Source: Sulfitobacter alexandrii (GTDB lineage: Bacteria; Pseudomonadota; Alphaproteobacteria; Rhodobacterales; Rhodobacteraceae). From it: a DNA stretch of 64,000 nt. A program made the position numbers and the translations under genes. The stretch is from the NCBI RefSeq assembly GCF_001886735.1, contig NZ_CP018076.1, positions 1,302,001 through 1,366,000 on the forward strand. Reading direction: 5' to 3'. Numbering within the stretch: the stretch's first letter is position 1; each line of letters opens with the position of its first letter. Below are positions 1 to 7,882 of this stretch, piece after piece. Under the pieces are notes generated by a model. It did no database searches and was not told the origin of the DNA. It saw only the letters and a program-made list of their open reading frames with translations.

Positions 1-433
1 TGTGCAGGGTCGTCCCGGTGGCGACCCAGCCGATGGCGAGCTGGACGAGGTTGCCGGCACCGACCAGCAGCAGGACGCAGCCGACGGTCGCGGCCATCCA
101 GCCTAGGAACGCGGGCTGGCGCGCTTCGCCGTCGAGGGCGACGCGGGAGAACCGGAGCACGATCCACCCGACGAAGGCGACGGTCAGCGTCATCGCCACG
201 CTGACGATGTCGATCCGCTGCGAGAGACCGAAGGTGCCGACGCCGATGAGCGCGCCGGTCGACGGGCCGAGGATCGCGAGGCGCAGGGCCCCCAGCAGAC
301 CGACGAGAAGCGCCGCGAGCGCGGCAAGCTCGGGCAGGCGCAGGCGCCAGTGGCCGCGCGGCGGTGGCGCAAGATGCATCGCAAGGGCCGAGACGGCCAT
401 GAGAAGCGGGGCGAGAAGGGGCAGGAACGTCAT
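1..433 (-). CDS. dabB: DabB-type proton-conducting membrane protein (NuoL-like), 5' part only
   Basis: Reading the minus strand from 433 gives 144 residues before the window edge. The protein starts MTFLPLLAPLLMAVSALAMH and is very hydrophobic, with at least three membrane segments. It contains a segment with LDGEARQPAFLGW followed by GAGNLVQLAIGW, typical of the NuoL/MnhA-like proton channel family. Within that family, a single gene divergent from a LysR regulator fits DabB, the membrane partner of DabA (DUF2309) in energy-coupled inorganic carbon accumulation. A GGAGG ribosome site lies 5 bases before the ATG. The dabA gene would lie beyond the window, so the choice of DabB over an Mrp or NADH dehydrogenase subunit is inference. 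Confidence 0.72.
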   Translation of the reverse strand, partial: MTFLPLLAPLLMAVSALAMHLAPPPRGHWRLRLPELAALAALLVGLLGALRLAILGPSTGALIGVGTFGLSQRIDIVSVAMTLTVAFVGWIVLRFSRVALDGEARQPAFLGWMAATVGCVLLLVGAGNLVQLAIGWVATGTTLH

Positions 434-500
434 CGAAATCCTCCGAGGCTGGAACTCCGGACGATCTAGAAGACGTGTGTCATGAAGAAAAATACATTGT

Positions 501-519
501 TATGAACATTTCGTTCATA
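501..519. promoter_or_regulatory. 19-bp palindrome between dabB and the LysR gene, likely operator
   Basis: Seven-base arms TATGAAC and GTTCATA flank a 5-base spacer in the AT-rich 99-base gap between the divergent dabB-like and LysR-type genes. A perfect dyad in this position is the usual arrangement for a LysR regulator controlling itself and the divergent gene. The target assignment is inferred. Confidence 0.55.
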
Positions 520-532
520 TAAACAGAACGAT

Positions 533-1429
533 ATGCGCCTGAACTATCACCACCTGCGGTACTTCTACGAGGTCGCCCTCGAAGGGAACCTGACCCGCGC
601 GGCGGAGCGGCTGAACCTGTCGCAATCGGCGCTGTCCACGCAGATACGGACACTGGAGGACCGGCTGGGGCACGCCCTGTTCGACCGCGGGGGGCGCAGC
701 ATGACCCTGACCGAAGCGGGGCGCATCGCGCTGGATCACGCGGAGCGCATCTTCGATGTGGGCGACGATCTGGTCGGCACCCTGATCGGAGCAGGCGCGA
801 CCGGCGCGCCGCTCAGGGTCGGTGCGCTGTCGACGTTGTCACGCAATTTCCAACTGCGGTTCCTGCAGCCGGCGCTGTCGGAGGGGGCCGAACTGGTCCT
901 GTCGTCCGGCGGCAGCGGGACGCTGTTGCGCGCGCTGGAAGACCTCGCGCTGGACGTTGTGCTGCTGACCGATCCGCCGCCGCGTGACAGTTTCCCCGAC
1001 CTCGTGGCGCATCGGATCGCGGAACAGCCGGTGGGGCTGCACGGCACGGCCGCGCGCGTGGCCCATGACACCTTGGCGGACCTGCTGAGCACCGAGCCGG
1101 TCATCGTGCCCACCGAAAGCTCGATCCGGACCGGATTCGACAGCCTCGTGTCGCGCCTGGGGGTCACGCCCCGGATCGCGGCGACGGTGGACGACATGGC
1201 GATGGTTCGTCTGCTGGCGCGCAACGACGTGGGGCTGGCCATCACGCCCGCCGTGGTGCTGGCGGACGAACTGGCGCAGGGCATGCTGTTCAGCGCGCCC
1301 TTTCCGCTTGATATCGTGGAAAGTTTCTACGCGGTGACCGCCCCGCGCAGTTTTCCCCATCCCCTGATCGAAAGGCTGCTGGCCCCGCGCCCGGAACCGT
1401 CCGGGCGCGCCGCATCGACGGTCGGCTGA
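533..1429 (+). CDS. LysR-type regulator, NhaR-like
   Basis: This 298-residue protein has a LysR-type winged helix-turn-helix at residues 5-60 (MRLNYHHLRYFYEVALEG, then NLTRAAERLNLSQSALSTQI). An effector-binding domain follows from about residue 90. The start NYHHLRYF and the relatively divergent effector domain resemble NhaR-like members rather than CbbR. It is divergent from the DabB-like gene with a 19-bp palindrome between them, so it probably controls that bicarbonate/proton-coupled system and itself. The ATG at 533 has only a weak ribosome site. The effector cannot be deduced from the sequence. Confidence 0.85.
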   Translation: MRLNYHHLRYFYEVALEGNLTRAAERLNLSQSALSTQIRTLEDRLGHALFDRGGRSMTLTEAGRIALDHAERIFDVGDDLVGTLIGAGATGAPLRVGALSTLSRNFQLRFLQPALSEGAELVLSSGGSGTLLRALEDLALDVVLLTDPPPRDSFPDLVAHRIAEQPVGLHGTAARVAHDTLADLLSTEPVIVPTESSIRTGFDSLVSRLGVTPRIAATVDDMAMVRLLARNDVGLAITPAVVLADELAQGMLFSAPFPLDIVESFYAVTAPRSFPHPLIERLLAPRPEPSGRAASTVG

Positions 1430-1435
1430 CGCCGG

Positions 1436-1780
1436 TCAGATCCGTTCGACGGTGATTTCATCCAGCGGATAGAAGGCAAGGTGATCCTTGATCTCGGCCA
1501 CGTCCTGCTTGGGATCCTCGTAGGACCAGACCGCGTTTTCCAGTGTACGGCTCTTGGTCACGACGGAATAATAGGCCGCATCGCCCTTGTGGGGGCAGTG
1601 GGAGCTATGGTCCGTCCGGTCGAGGAAGGCCATCGCGATGTCCTCGCGCGGGAAGTAGATCACGGGATCGTAGTCGCCTTCGGCCAGTTCAAGGGCATTG
1701 TTGCTCTCGCCCAGCACGGCGCCGCCCGCCCGAACGCTCCAGGTGCCTTCTGCCTTGGTGATCTTGATATGGTCTGCCAT
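1436..1780 (-). CDS. DUF427 family protein
   Basis: A 114-residue soluble protein whose whole length fits the DUF427 family. It carries the family hallmarks: a tryptophan-rich N-terminal strand (GTWSVRAGG), YFPREDIAMAFLDRTD, then SHCPHKGDAAYYSV and the terminal AFYPLDEITVE. The biochemical role of DUF427 proteins is not established. The conserved CPHKG segment suggests a ligand-binding pocket, but no reaction can be assigned. It lies 24 bases downstream of pepP on the same strand and may be the last gene of that transcript. Confidence 0.85.
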   Translation of the reverse strand: MADHIKITKAEGTWSVRAGGAVLGESNNALELAEGDYDPVIYFPREDIAMAFLDRTDHSSHCPHKGDAAYYSVVTKSRTLENAVWSYEDPKQDVAEIKDHLAFYPLDEITVERI

Positions 1781-1804
1781 GCTCTCCCCCTTGCTCGACG
1801 GCCG

Positions 1805-3595
1805 TCACAGCGGCGCGGTGGCGGCATCCAACCACAGTTTTGTTTCAGGCGATACCCGCGACCCGATTTTTTCCGCGACGTCCGCATGATACCGGTTGAG
1901 CCAGTCGATATGGGCGGGTTCCAGCATGTCGGGCAGGATCAGCCGCCGGTCGATGGGGGCGAAGCTGAGCGTTTCCCAGTGCAGCATCGCGCGGTGGTCG
2001 TCCCCGCCGGGCAGGGAAGGGGCCTCGCGCACCACCATCAGATTCTCGATCCGGATGCCGAAGGCGCCTTCGCGGTAGTATCCCGGTTCGTTGCTGAGGA
2101 TCATGCCCGGGCGCAGCGGCGTCGTGCTGATCCGGCTCAGACGCTGGGGGCCTTCGTGAACGCTGAGATAGGCGCCGACGCCATGGCCCAGCCCATGGTC
2201 GAAATCCTGCCCCGCGAGCCAGAGCGGCATGCGGCCCACGGCCTCGATATGGCTGCCGGCAAGGCCTGCGGGCCACCGCAGCCGGCTCATGGCGATCATC
2301 CCGGCGAGCACGCGGGTAAAGGCGGCGCGCGCGTCCTCGGGCGGGGTGCCGATGGCGATGGTCCGGGTGATGTCGGTGGTCCCGTCGAGGTACTGGCCGC
2401 CGGAATCGATCACGATCAGGTGGCCGTCCTCGAGGGTGCTGTCGGTCTCCTCGGTCACGCGGTAATGCATGATCGCCCCATTGGGCCCGGTGCCCGCGAT
2501 GGTGTCGAAGCTGATCTCCTGCAGGGCGTTGTCCCGGCGTCGGAAGGCTTCCAGTTTCGCGACGACGTCGGTTTCCGTCACCTTGCCCGCCGGTTGCGCA
2601 TCGAGCCAGGCGAGCAGTTCGCACAGCGCGGCACCGTCGCGCAGGTGGGCGGCGGCGGAGCCGGCGATCTCGGCGTCGTTCTTGCAGGCCTTCGGCAGCG
2701 CGCAGGGGTCATCCGCCCAGGCGGCGCGGTCGCCGAGCGCATTGGCCACGGCCAGCGGGACGGACTGCTTGTCCAGCCGCACCGGGCCTTCGAGCGTCGC
2801 CAGCCGGTCGAGCAGATCTCCGGGAGGCGAGACATGCACATCGGGGCCGAGGTGGTCGGCCATGCCGTCCAGCTTGGCGGGTGCCATGAACAGATCCACC
2901 GAACCGGTGTCGTGCAGAATGGCAAAGCCGTGCGCGACCGGGTTGTGCGCGATGTCCGACCCGCGGATGTTCAGCAGCCAGTTGTGGCTGTCGGGCAGTG
3001 TGATGACGGCGGCACGGTGGCCCGCGTCCTGCAATTCCCGCGCGAGGCGGGCCCGCTTGGACGCGTGGCTTTCCCCGGCAAAGTCGATCGGATGCACCTT
3101 GGCCGGCCCCATCGGCGGCGCGGGCTGGTCGGGCCAGACCCGGTCCACGAGGTTGTCGCAGGCGCGCAGCTCGATGCGGCTGCCTGCGAGGGCCTCCTCG
3201 ATCTGGTCGATCTGGCCCGGCGTGTGCAGCCACGGATCGAAGCCCACGACGCCGCCGTCCGGCAGGTGGTCCTTCAGCCAGCTGCCCAGCTGTACCTCGG
3301 GCCAGGGCACCGGCGTGAAGTCGGACGCGACCTGCGCCTTGACCTGCGTGCGGTAGCGGCCGTCCACGAAGACTCCGGCGACATCGGGCAGCACGGCACA
3401 GAACCCGGCGGAGCCGGTGAATCCCGTCAGCCATGCCAGCCGGTCGTCCCGCGGGGCCACGTATTCGCCCTGGTGGGCATCCGCACGGGGTACGATGAAC
3501 CCCGCCAGCCCCTCGGCAGCGATCTCGGTACGCAGCGCCCGCAGCCGGGGCGGTCCCTGTTCCGGCCGCGCGGTGACCTCGAAACTCTGGAACAT
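1805..3595 (-). CDS. pepP: Xaa-Pro aminopeptidase (aminopeptidase P family)
   Basis: A 596-residue M24 metallopeptidase of the long three-domain type, which removes an N-terminal residue preceding proline. Two creatinase-like N-terminal domains come first, then a pita-bread catalytic domain. Expected metal ligands are visible in DSGGQYLDGTTDITRTI (two Asp), GHGVGAYLSVHEGP (His) and NEPGYYREGAFGIRIEN (two Glu). I start it at 3595 (MFQSFEVTARP) because AAGGAGCGGGC places a ribosome site just before it; an upstream ATG at 3625 in the same frame lacks one. It follows cobT by 42 bases on the same strand. No signal peptide, so cytoplasmic. Confidence 0.93.
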   Translation of the reverse strand: MFQSFEVTARPEQGPPRLRALRTEIAAEGLAGFIVPRADAHQGEYVAPRDDRLAWLTGFTGSAGFCAVLPDVAGVFVDGRYRTQVKAQVASDFTPVPWPEVQLGSWLKDHLPDGGVVGFDPWLHTPGQIDQIEEALAGSRIELRACDNLVDRVWPDQPAPPMGPAKVHPIDFAGESHASKRARLARELQDAGHRAAVITLPDSHNWLLNIRGSDIAHNPVAHGFAILHDTGSVDLFMAPAKLDGMADHLGPDVHVSPPGDLLDRLATLEGPVRLDKQSVPLAVANALGDRAAWADDPCALPKACKNDAEIAGSAAAHLRDGAALCELLAWLDAQPAGKVTETDVVAKLEAFRRRDNALQEISFDTIAGTGPNGAIMHYRVTEETDSTLEDGHLIVIDSGGQYLDGTTDITRTIAIGTPPEDARAAFTRVLAGMIAMSRLRWPAGLAGSHIEAVGRMPLWLAGQDFDHGLGHGVGAYLSVHEGPQRLSRISTTPLRPGMILSNEPGYYREGAFGIRIENLMVVREAPSLPGGDDHRAMLHWETLSFAPIDRRLILPDMLEPAHIDWLNRYHADVAEKIGSRVSPETKLWLDAATAPL

Positions 3596-3637
3596 GCCCG
3601 CTCCTTCATTGTTCTTCAAATACACAAATACCCGGCG

Positions 3638-5524
3638 TCAACCGGCGCGGCGCATGCCCATGACGCGCGCCCGCGCCCTCGGGTCCTTGTCGAAGAGCGC
3701 AGCGAGCTGTTCGGTCATCGCACCGGCGAGCTGGTCGACATCGGTGATCGTCACCGCCCGGTCGTAGTAGCGCGTCACGTCGTGGCCGATCCCGATGGCG
3801 AGCAGTTCGACCTGCTTCTTGCGCTCCACCATGGCGATCACGTCGCGCAGGTGCTTCTCGAGATAGTTCGCCGGGTTCACGCTGAGCGTGGAATCGTCAA
3901 CCGGGGCCCCGTCCGAGATCACCATGAGGATCTTGCGTGCCTCGTGGCGTGCCGTCATCCGGCGGTGGGCCCATTCCAGCGCCTCGCCGTCGATGTTCTC
4001 CTTCAGAAGCCCTTCCTTCATCATCAGTCCGAGGTTCGCGCGCGTCCGTCTCCACGGGGCGTCGGCGGACTTGTAGATGATGTGGCGCAGGTCGTTGAGG
4101 CGGCCCGGCTGGGTCGGCCGGCCGTCGTTCAGCCAGGCTTCGCGGGCCTGTCCGCCCTTCCACGCACGGGTGGTGAAGCCGAGGATTTCGACCTTGACGT
4201 TGCAGCGTTCCAGCGTCCGCGCAAGCACGTCGGCGCAGATGGCGGCGATGGAGATCGGCCGCCCCCGCATCGACCCGGAGTTGTCGAGCAGCAGGGTCAC
4301 GCAGGTGTCGCGGAATTCGGTGTCTTTCTCCACCTTGAAGGACAGCGGCGTGGTCGGGTTGGCCACCACCCGCGCGAGGCGCCCCGCGTCCAGCGTGCCT
4401 TCCTCGAGGTCGAATTCCCACGACCGGTTCTGCTGCGCCTGCAGGCGGCGCTGAAGCTTGTTGGCCAGACGGCTGACCGCGCCCTTGAGCGGATCGAGCT
4501 GCTGGTCGAGGTACGCGCGCAGGCGTTCGAGTTCCACCGGCTCGGCCAGGTCCTCGGCCCCGATCACCTCGTCATGGGTGTCGAGGTAGACGAGGTAGTT
4601 GGGGTCGGCGTCCGAGACCGGCTGCGGCGCGGGCGGCTCCATGGGGGCGTCGCCCTCGGGCATCTCGGCTTCCTCGCCCAGCTCCTGGTCGGCCATGTCG
4701 TCCATGCTGACCTGCGCCTCGGAGGCATCCTGCTGCTCTTCCTGGGACTGCTCGGCGCTGCCTTCTGTGTCGTCCTCTTCCTGGTCGTCCTGTCCGGTGC
4801 TGTCGGGATCCTGTTCTTCTTCGGCCCCTTCCTCGGCGTCGTCCTCCTGGTCGTCGTCCATCTGGTCGGGATCGTCGCCAAGCTGGTCGCCGTAGCCGAG
4901 GTCGGAGATCATCTTGCGCGCGAATTTCGCGAAGGCGGACTGATCGTGCAGCACGTCGCCCAGCGTGTCGAGCGATCCGCCCGCCTGTTCCTCGATGAAG
5001 CCGCGCCAGAGGTTCATGGCATTTTCCGCGCCGGCAGGCAGGTCCCGCCCGGTCGCGAGGTGCCGCACGAGGTATCCCGCGGCGGTGGCCAGCGGCACGT
5101 CGCCGGGCTGCTTGGCCTGATCGTAGCCGCGGCGCAGCGCGTCATGCTTGATCTTGACGTCGATGTTGCCCGCGGTGCCCGGCATGTCGCGCGCGCCCAT
5201 CGCCTCGCAGCGGGCGGTTTCCATCGCCTCGTAGAGATCGCGGGCCATTTCCCCCTGCGGCTGGTAGCGCGCGTGGGTCTGGCCGTTGTGGTACCGGCGG
5301 TTCAGGGCGAGGGCATCGGCGGTGCCGCGCGCCAGCAGCACTTCGTCGCGGGTCATCCGGCGGCTGACCTGTGGCAGCCGCATGGCGTCGCCCGACAGCC
5401 CGGAAGGATCGACCGAGTAGCTGACGCTCAGGTCGGGATCGTTCGCCATGACCTTGGATGCCTCGGCCAGCGCCTTCTTGAACGCATCTGCTGGGTTGTC
5501 GGATTTGGTCATCGGGGCACTCAT
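3638..5524 (-). CDS. cobT: Cobaltochelatase subunit CobT
   Basis: A 628-residue subunit of the aerobic ATP-dependent cobaltochelatase (CobN-CobS-CobT), which inserts cobalt into hydrogenobyrinic acid a,c-diamide. The N-terminal half has the family segment [21 protein letters not shown] long acidic stretch follows (roughly residues 210-290, rich in Asp, Glu and Gln). The C-terminal half is a von Willebrand A domain with the MIDAS motif DNSGSMRG. CobT forms a chaperone-like complex with the AAA+ subunit CobS, encoded 2.3 kb away on the same strand. The start at 5524 ([11 protein letters not shown]) was chosen over the longer reading at 5548; MTKSDNP at 5512 is also possible since no strong ribosome site decides it. 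Confidence 0.94.
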   Translation of the reverse strand: MSAPMTKSDNPADAFKKALAEASKVMANDPDLSVSYSVDPSGLSGDAMRLPQVSRRMTRDEVLLARGTADALALNRRYHNGQTHARYQPQGEMARDLYEAMETARCEAMGARDMPGTAGNIDVKIKHDALRRGYDQAKQPGDVPLATAAGYLVRHLATGRDLPAGAENAMNLWRGFIEEQAGGSLDTLGDVLHDQSAFAKFARKMISDLGYGDQLGDDPDQMDDDQEDDAEEGAEEEQDPDSTGQDDQEEDDTEGSAEQSQEEQQDASEAQVSMDDMADQELGEEAEMPEGDAPMEPPAPQPVSDADPNYLVYLDTHDEVIGAEDLAEPVELERLRAYLDQQLDPLKGAVSRLANKLQRRLQAQQNRSWEFDLEEGTLDAGRLARVVANPTTPLSFKVEKDTEFRDTCVTLLLDNSGSMRGRPISIAAICADVLARTLERCNVKVEILGFTTRAWKGGQAREAWLNDGRPTQPGRLNDLRHIIYKSADAPWRRTRANLGLMMKEGLLKENIDGEALEWAHRRMTARHEARKILMVISDGAPVDDSTLSVNPANYLEKHLRDVIAMVERKKQVELLAIGIGHDVTRYYDRAVTITDVDQLAGAMTEQLAALFDKDPRARARVMGMRRAG

Positions 5525-5591
5525 GCAATGGTCTGGTCTGTGCCGCAACCTAGGCCGTTCACACTGGAATGACCAGCGGCGCGGAGGGCTT

Positions 5592-5978
5592 TCAGCGGAT
5601 CAGATCATCGCATTCGCGCAATTCCAGCGACAGCCGTTCACGCGCGCGATCCCGGCGGCCAGCGTCGGGCGAGAATTCCGCGTCGTTGCGCAGGTAGGCA
5701 TGGCTGCGCCACGCGTGGAACTTGGCGTTATGGGCGACCGAAGGCGGCATCCCGTAGGCCACCGCCGCGGGCAGGGCGGCCTCCGTCAGGGTGTCGAAGA
5801 TGGCACTGTCCCGCGGGCCGGTAGCATTGCGACCCCAGAAGGTTTCCTGCGCCGACAGGCGGCCCGCGCAGGCCGCGAACAGCGTGGCCCGGTCCGAAGG
5901 GGAGACGGGCAGCGCCTGGGCGGCGCCGGCAGTGACGACAAGGGCGGTCGTGATTCGTATGAGGTGCGCAGGGGTCAT
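5592..5978 (-). CDS. Small secreted protein of unknown function
   Basis: A 128-residue protein with a probable N-terminal signal peptide ([24 protein letters not shown]), so the mature part is likely periplasmic. The rest contains two cysteines (AACAG, RECDD), several Trp/Tyr residues and an Arg-rich C-terminal helix ([19 protein letters not shown]). I do not recognise a named domain. It lies 67 bases upstream of cobT on the same strand and could share its transcript, but nothing ties it to cobalamin synthesis. Confidence 0.7.
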   Translation of the reverse strand: MTPAHLIRITTALVVTAGAAQALPVSPSDRATLFAACAGRLSAQETFWGRNATGPRDSAIFDTLTEAALPAAVAYGMPPSVAHNAKFHAWRSHAYLRNDAEFSPDAGRRDRARERLSLELRECDDLIR

Positions 5979-6344
5979 GTAACGAGTTTATGACACTTTC
6001 CGAAAAAGTCCTGGCATGGGTGAGATTTTTTCGCCGCACGGGCGGTAACCGGGGGTCGCACGCACCGGTCGACAGCGCCGACCCCCAAAGCGCGTCGTCA
6101 ACGACTTTCGGCGCGGGCGGAAAGCCGCGCGCGGCAAGGAACGCGGTCTAACCGCTTATCCCGATTGGAGTTTCGCCCCGCGCGACCATCCGTGCCCCGC
6201 CTGCCATGGGCCAAATTCCGCCGGTTCCGATCTGCTCGCCGGGAACCGGACACGGGGTTGGCGGATTTGCTGCTCAGAACGGCGGGAGCGGCGATGCAAC
6301 AAGGCGCTGTCGGCCCCGTCAGCAACCAAGTGAGGAGAAAGACC
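5979..6344. other. 366-base non-coding gap upstream of the PRC-barrel gene
   Basis: No ORF here has a plausible start and codon pattern. The gap separates two divergent genes and must hold both promoters. It contains a T-run and a 7-bp inverted repeat, GGGGGTC (6051-6057) with GACCCCC (6080-6086), around a 22-base loop. Two GGAAC words, at 6138 and 6242, lack a CGTT at the spacing expected for an EcfG promoter. A GAGGAGA ribosome site at 6332-6338 serves the gene at 6345. Confidence 0.5.
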
Positions 6345-7193
6345 ATGACCAATCTGAAGCAACATGCGAGCACCTTGGCACTGATCGCCACCCTGACTGC
6401 GACACCCGCCATTCTTGCGGCCCAGACGGCCACAGCGCCCGCCGACGACACGGCAACCGAACAGCCGATGGCGCAGGACAACGCGGAAGCGCCCGCCGAT
6501 GAAACCACTCCGGAAGCGTCCGACACGGCTGATGCAGAGATGCCTGCCGACGATGCGGCCAGCGACACGGCAGAGGCACCCGCGGATGACGCGATGACGT
6601 CCGACACCGCAGAGGCCCCGGCGGATGACACCATGTCCTCCGACACGGCGGAAGCGCCTGCGGACAACACGATGTCCTCCGACACCGCGGAAGCACCGGC
6701 TGACGACACCATGGCAACTGACGGCACCGACACCGCTGCCGTGCCCGCCGATGACGGGATGACCGCCGAGGGCGCCGAAGCGACCGAAATGGCCGCCGAC
6801 GAGCCGGCCAAGGAAGTCGAGGGCCAGATCCGCATGCAGGGCGAGAACACCATCCTTGCAGATGATCTGATCGGCACGAATGTCTATTCGACTGCCGGCG
6901 AGAACATCGGTGAGATCGACGACCTGATCGTGAACCTCGACGGATCGGTCGAAGGTGCCGTGATCGGCGTCGGTGGCTTCCTCGGGATCGGCGAGAAGTG
7001 GGTCGCCGTCGCCATGGACAGCCTGTCCACACAGCAGGACGAGAACGGCAACGTGACGCTGACCAGCTCCGCCACCAAGGCCGACCTCGAAGCGGCCGAG
7101 CCCTTTGTGACGGCACGCGACCTTGCCGCCGCCCAGCGGTCGGTTGAATCCGCGCCGGCCGACGGTGGGGTGCAGACCCAGCCGGTGGAATAA
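6345..7193 (+). CDS. Secreted PRC-barrel protein with Ala/Asp/Pro-rich repeats
   Basis: A 282-residue protein starting at 6345, where GAGGAGA precedes ATG; the frame stays open further upstream but without a ribosome site. A signal peptide (MTNLKQHASTLALIATLTATPAILAAQ) is followed by a low-complexity acidic region. That region includes four 13-residue repeats of the form SDTAEAPADDTM. A PRC-barrel-like domain sits at about residues 165-250 (LIGTNVYSTAGENIGEIDDL, then GVGGFLGIGEKWVAV). PRC barrels bind proteins, RNA or membranes in varied contexts; secreted versions are common in alphaproteobacteria but poorly characterised. The gene ends at a strong terminator and is transcribed against the flanking cobT and cobS. 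Confidence 0.82.
   Translation: MTNLKQHASTLALIATLTATPAILAAQTATAPADDTATEQPMAQDNAEAPADETTPEASDTADAEMPADDAASDTAEAPADDAMTSDTAEAPADDTMSSDTAEAPADNTMSSDTAEAPADDTMATDGTDTAAVPADDGMTAEGAEATEMAADEPAKEVEGQIRMQGENTILADDLIGTNVYSTAGENIGEIDDLIVNLDGSVEGAVIGVGGFLGIGEKWVAVAMDSLSTQQDENGNVTLTSSATKADLEAAEPFVTARDLAAAQRSVESAPADGGVQTQPVE
6561..6716 (+). repeat. Four tandem 39-bp repeats in the PRC-barrel gene
   Basis: Four consecutive in-frame 39-bp units (6561-6599, 6600-6638, 6639-6677, 6678-6716) each encode a variant of SDTAEAPADDxMx. Third-position differences between copies show they are not recent identical duplications, while the peptide is nearly unchanged, so selection seems to maintain the repeat at the protein level. 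A more degenerate fifth unit may follow. Confidence 0.85.
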
Positions 7194-7228
7194 GTCCGGC
7201 AAAACGGGATCGGTCTGACTGATCCGAC

Positions 7229-7261
7229 AAGCCACCGACGTGATCGCGTCGGTGGCTTTTT
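7229..7261 (+). terminator. Rho-independent terminator after the PRC-barrel gene
   Basis: A perfect 12-bp stem, AAGCCACCGACG with CGTCGGTGGCTT, has a 6-base loop and continues into a T-run. It lies 36 bases after the stop codon. Confidence 0.9.
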
Positions 7262-7382
7262 CGTGCGTGGTGCCGGGTGCGGTACGGGATGTTCTGCGAG
7301 CATGTGCGTCGTCGCGCAAGTTCAAGGCGCCAGGGCTTCACGAAGAAAAACAATTAGGTGAACAGCAAAATTGCGTTCTGCG

Positions 7383-7407
7383 GGAACCAGTTCCGTGCGG
7401 GGTCGTT
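7383..7407 (+). promoter_or_regulatory. EcfG-type (general stress sigma) promoter candidate
   Basis: GGAAC (7383-7387), a 16-base spacer and CGTT (7404-7407, followed by AT) match the alphaproteobacterial EcfG consensus GGAAC-N16/17-CGTT. The element lies about 64 bases before the ATG of the small secreted protein at 7471, in the correct orientation and in non-coding DNA. Confidence 0.6.
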
Positions 7408-7470
7408 ATCTATTCAGCAAATCAAAGGATAACGGTGCGCTGATGCACACCGCCAATGAAAGGAATGAAC

Positions 7471-7767
7471 ATGACCTTGAAGAACAACGCCGCCCGTATC
7501 GCTCTTGCAGCAATGCTGACCGCTTCGCCCGTCGCCCTGATGGCGCAGCAGGCCGACACCGGTTCCCCCGCACAGTCCGTCGCGTCGGACCCCGATGAGA
7601 ACGTCGGCGGCGAGACCGCCGCGGCGGGCTCCATGGAGCAGACGTCGAAGTCGCTGGAAGACACCGGCGCCTACAGCGATGACGCGCGGGCGGATGCAGA
7701 GACCGAAGGGTCGCTGATCAAGACCGACCCGGAAGACACCGAAGGATCGCAACTGCTGACCGAGTGA
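7471..7767 (+). CDS. Small secreted acidic protein, probable stress-regulated
   Basis: A 98-residue protein starting at 7471 after AAAGGA. Its signal peptide (MTLKNNAARIALAAMLTASPVALMAQQ) closely resembles that of the preceding PRC-barrel protein. The mature part is about 70 residues, acidic, rich in Ser/Asp/Glu/Gly, and free of cysteine, with no recognisable fold; it is probably disordered and periplasmic. The similar leaders suggest the two genes diverged from a common ancestor or that the leader was duplicated. A GGAAC-N16-CGTT element upstream suggests EcfG control. It is a single-gene unit between two terminators. Function unknown. Confidence 0.75.
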   Translation: MTLKNNAARIALAAMLTASPVALMAQQADTGSPAQSVASDPDENVGGETAAAGSMEQTSKSLEDTGAYSDDARADAETEGSLIKTDPEDTEGSQLLTE

Positions 7768-7783
7768 TCCAGACCGGATCATG

Positions 7784-7814
7784 AATGGCCCTGCCGATCG
7801 GCGGGGCCATTTTT
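7784..7814 (+). terminator. Rho-independent terminator after the small secreted protein gene
   Basis: An 11-bp stem, ATGGCCC-T-GCC with GGC-G-GGGCCAT (one T-G wobble), has a GATC loop and is followed by five T. It begins 17 bases after the stop codon. Confidence 0.88.
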
Positions 7815-7831
7815 CGTTCAACGCTGCAATG

Positions 7832-7863
7832 AAAAGGGGCGCCCCGACGGGACGCCCCTTTTT
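7832..7863. terminator. Bidirectional terminator between the small secreted gene and cobS
   Basis: AAAAGGGGCG pairs with CGCCCCTTTT, then after one mismatch CCC pairs with GGG around a GAC loop. The A-run on one side and T-run on the other let it work on both strands. It sits 20 bases beyond the minus-strand cobS stop codon. Confidence 0.8.
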
Positions 7864-7882
7864 CCTTACACGATCCGCAGGA

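Noticed and set aside
3605..3630. Third copy of the GAGTATTTT...AAGAAG repeat before pepP
   Set aside because: Similarity is only partial (GGGTATTTGTGTATTTGAAG), so it was not annotated as a copy.
1481..5572. 1363-residue plus-strand ORF
   Set aside because: It is antisense to pepP and cobT, whose motifs and starts are clear. GC-rich third positions remove stop codons from the opposite strand, and the translation is low-complexity His/Arg/Gly/Val-rich.
6051..6086. GGGGGTC/GACCCCC inverted repeat upstream of the PRC-barrel gene
   Set aside because: The 7-bp stem with a 22-base loop and no T-run is too weak to call a terminator or riboswitch; kept only as a note in the gap entry.
6138..6246. 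GGAAC words upstream of the PRC-barrel gene as EcfG promoters
   Set aside because: Neither is followed by CGTT at 16 or 17 bases.
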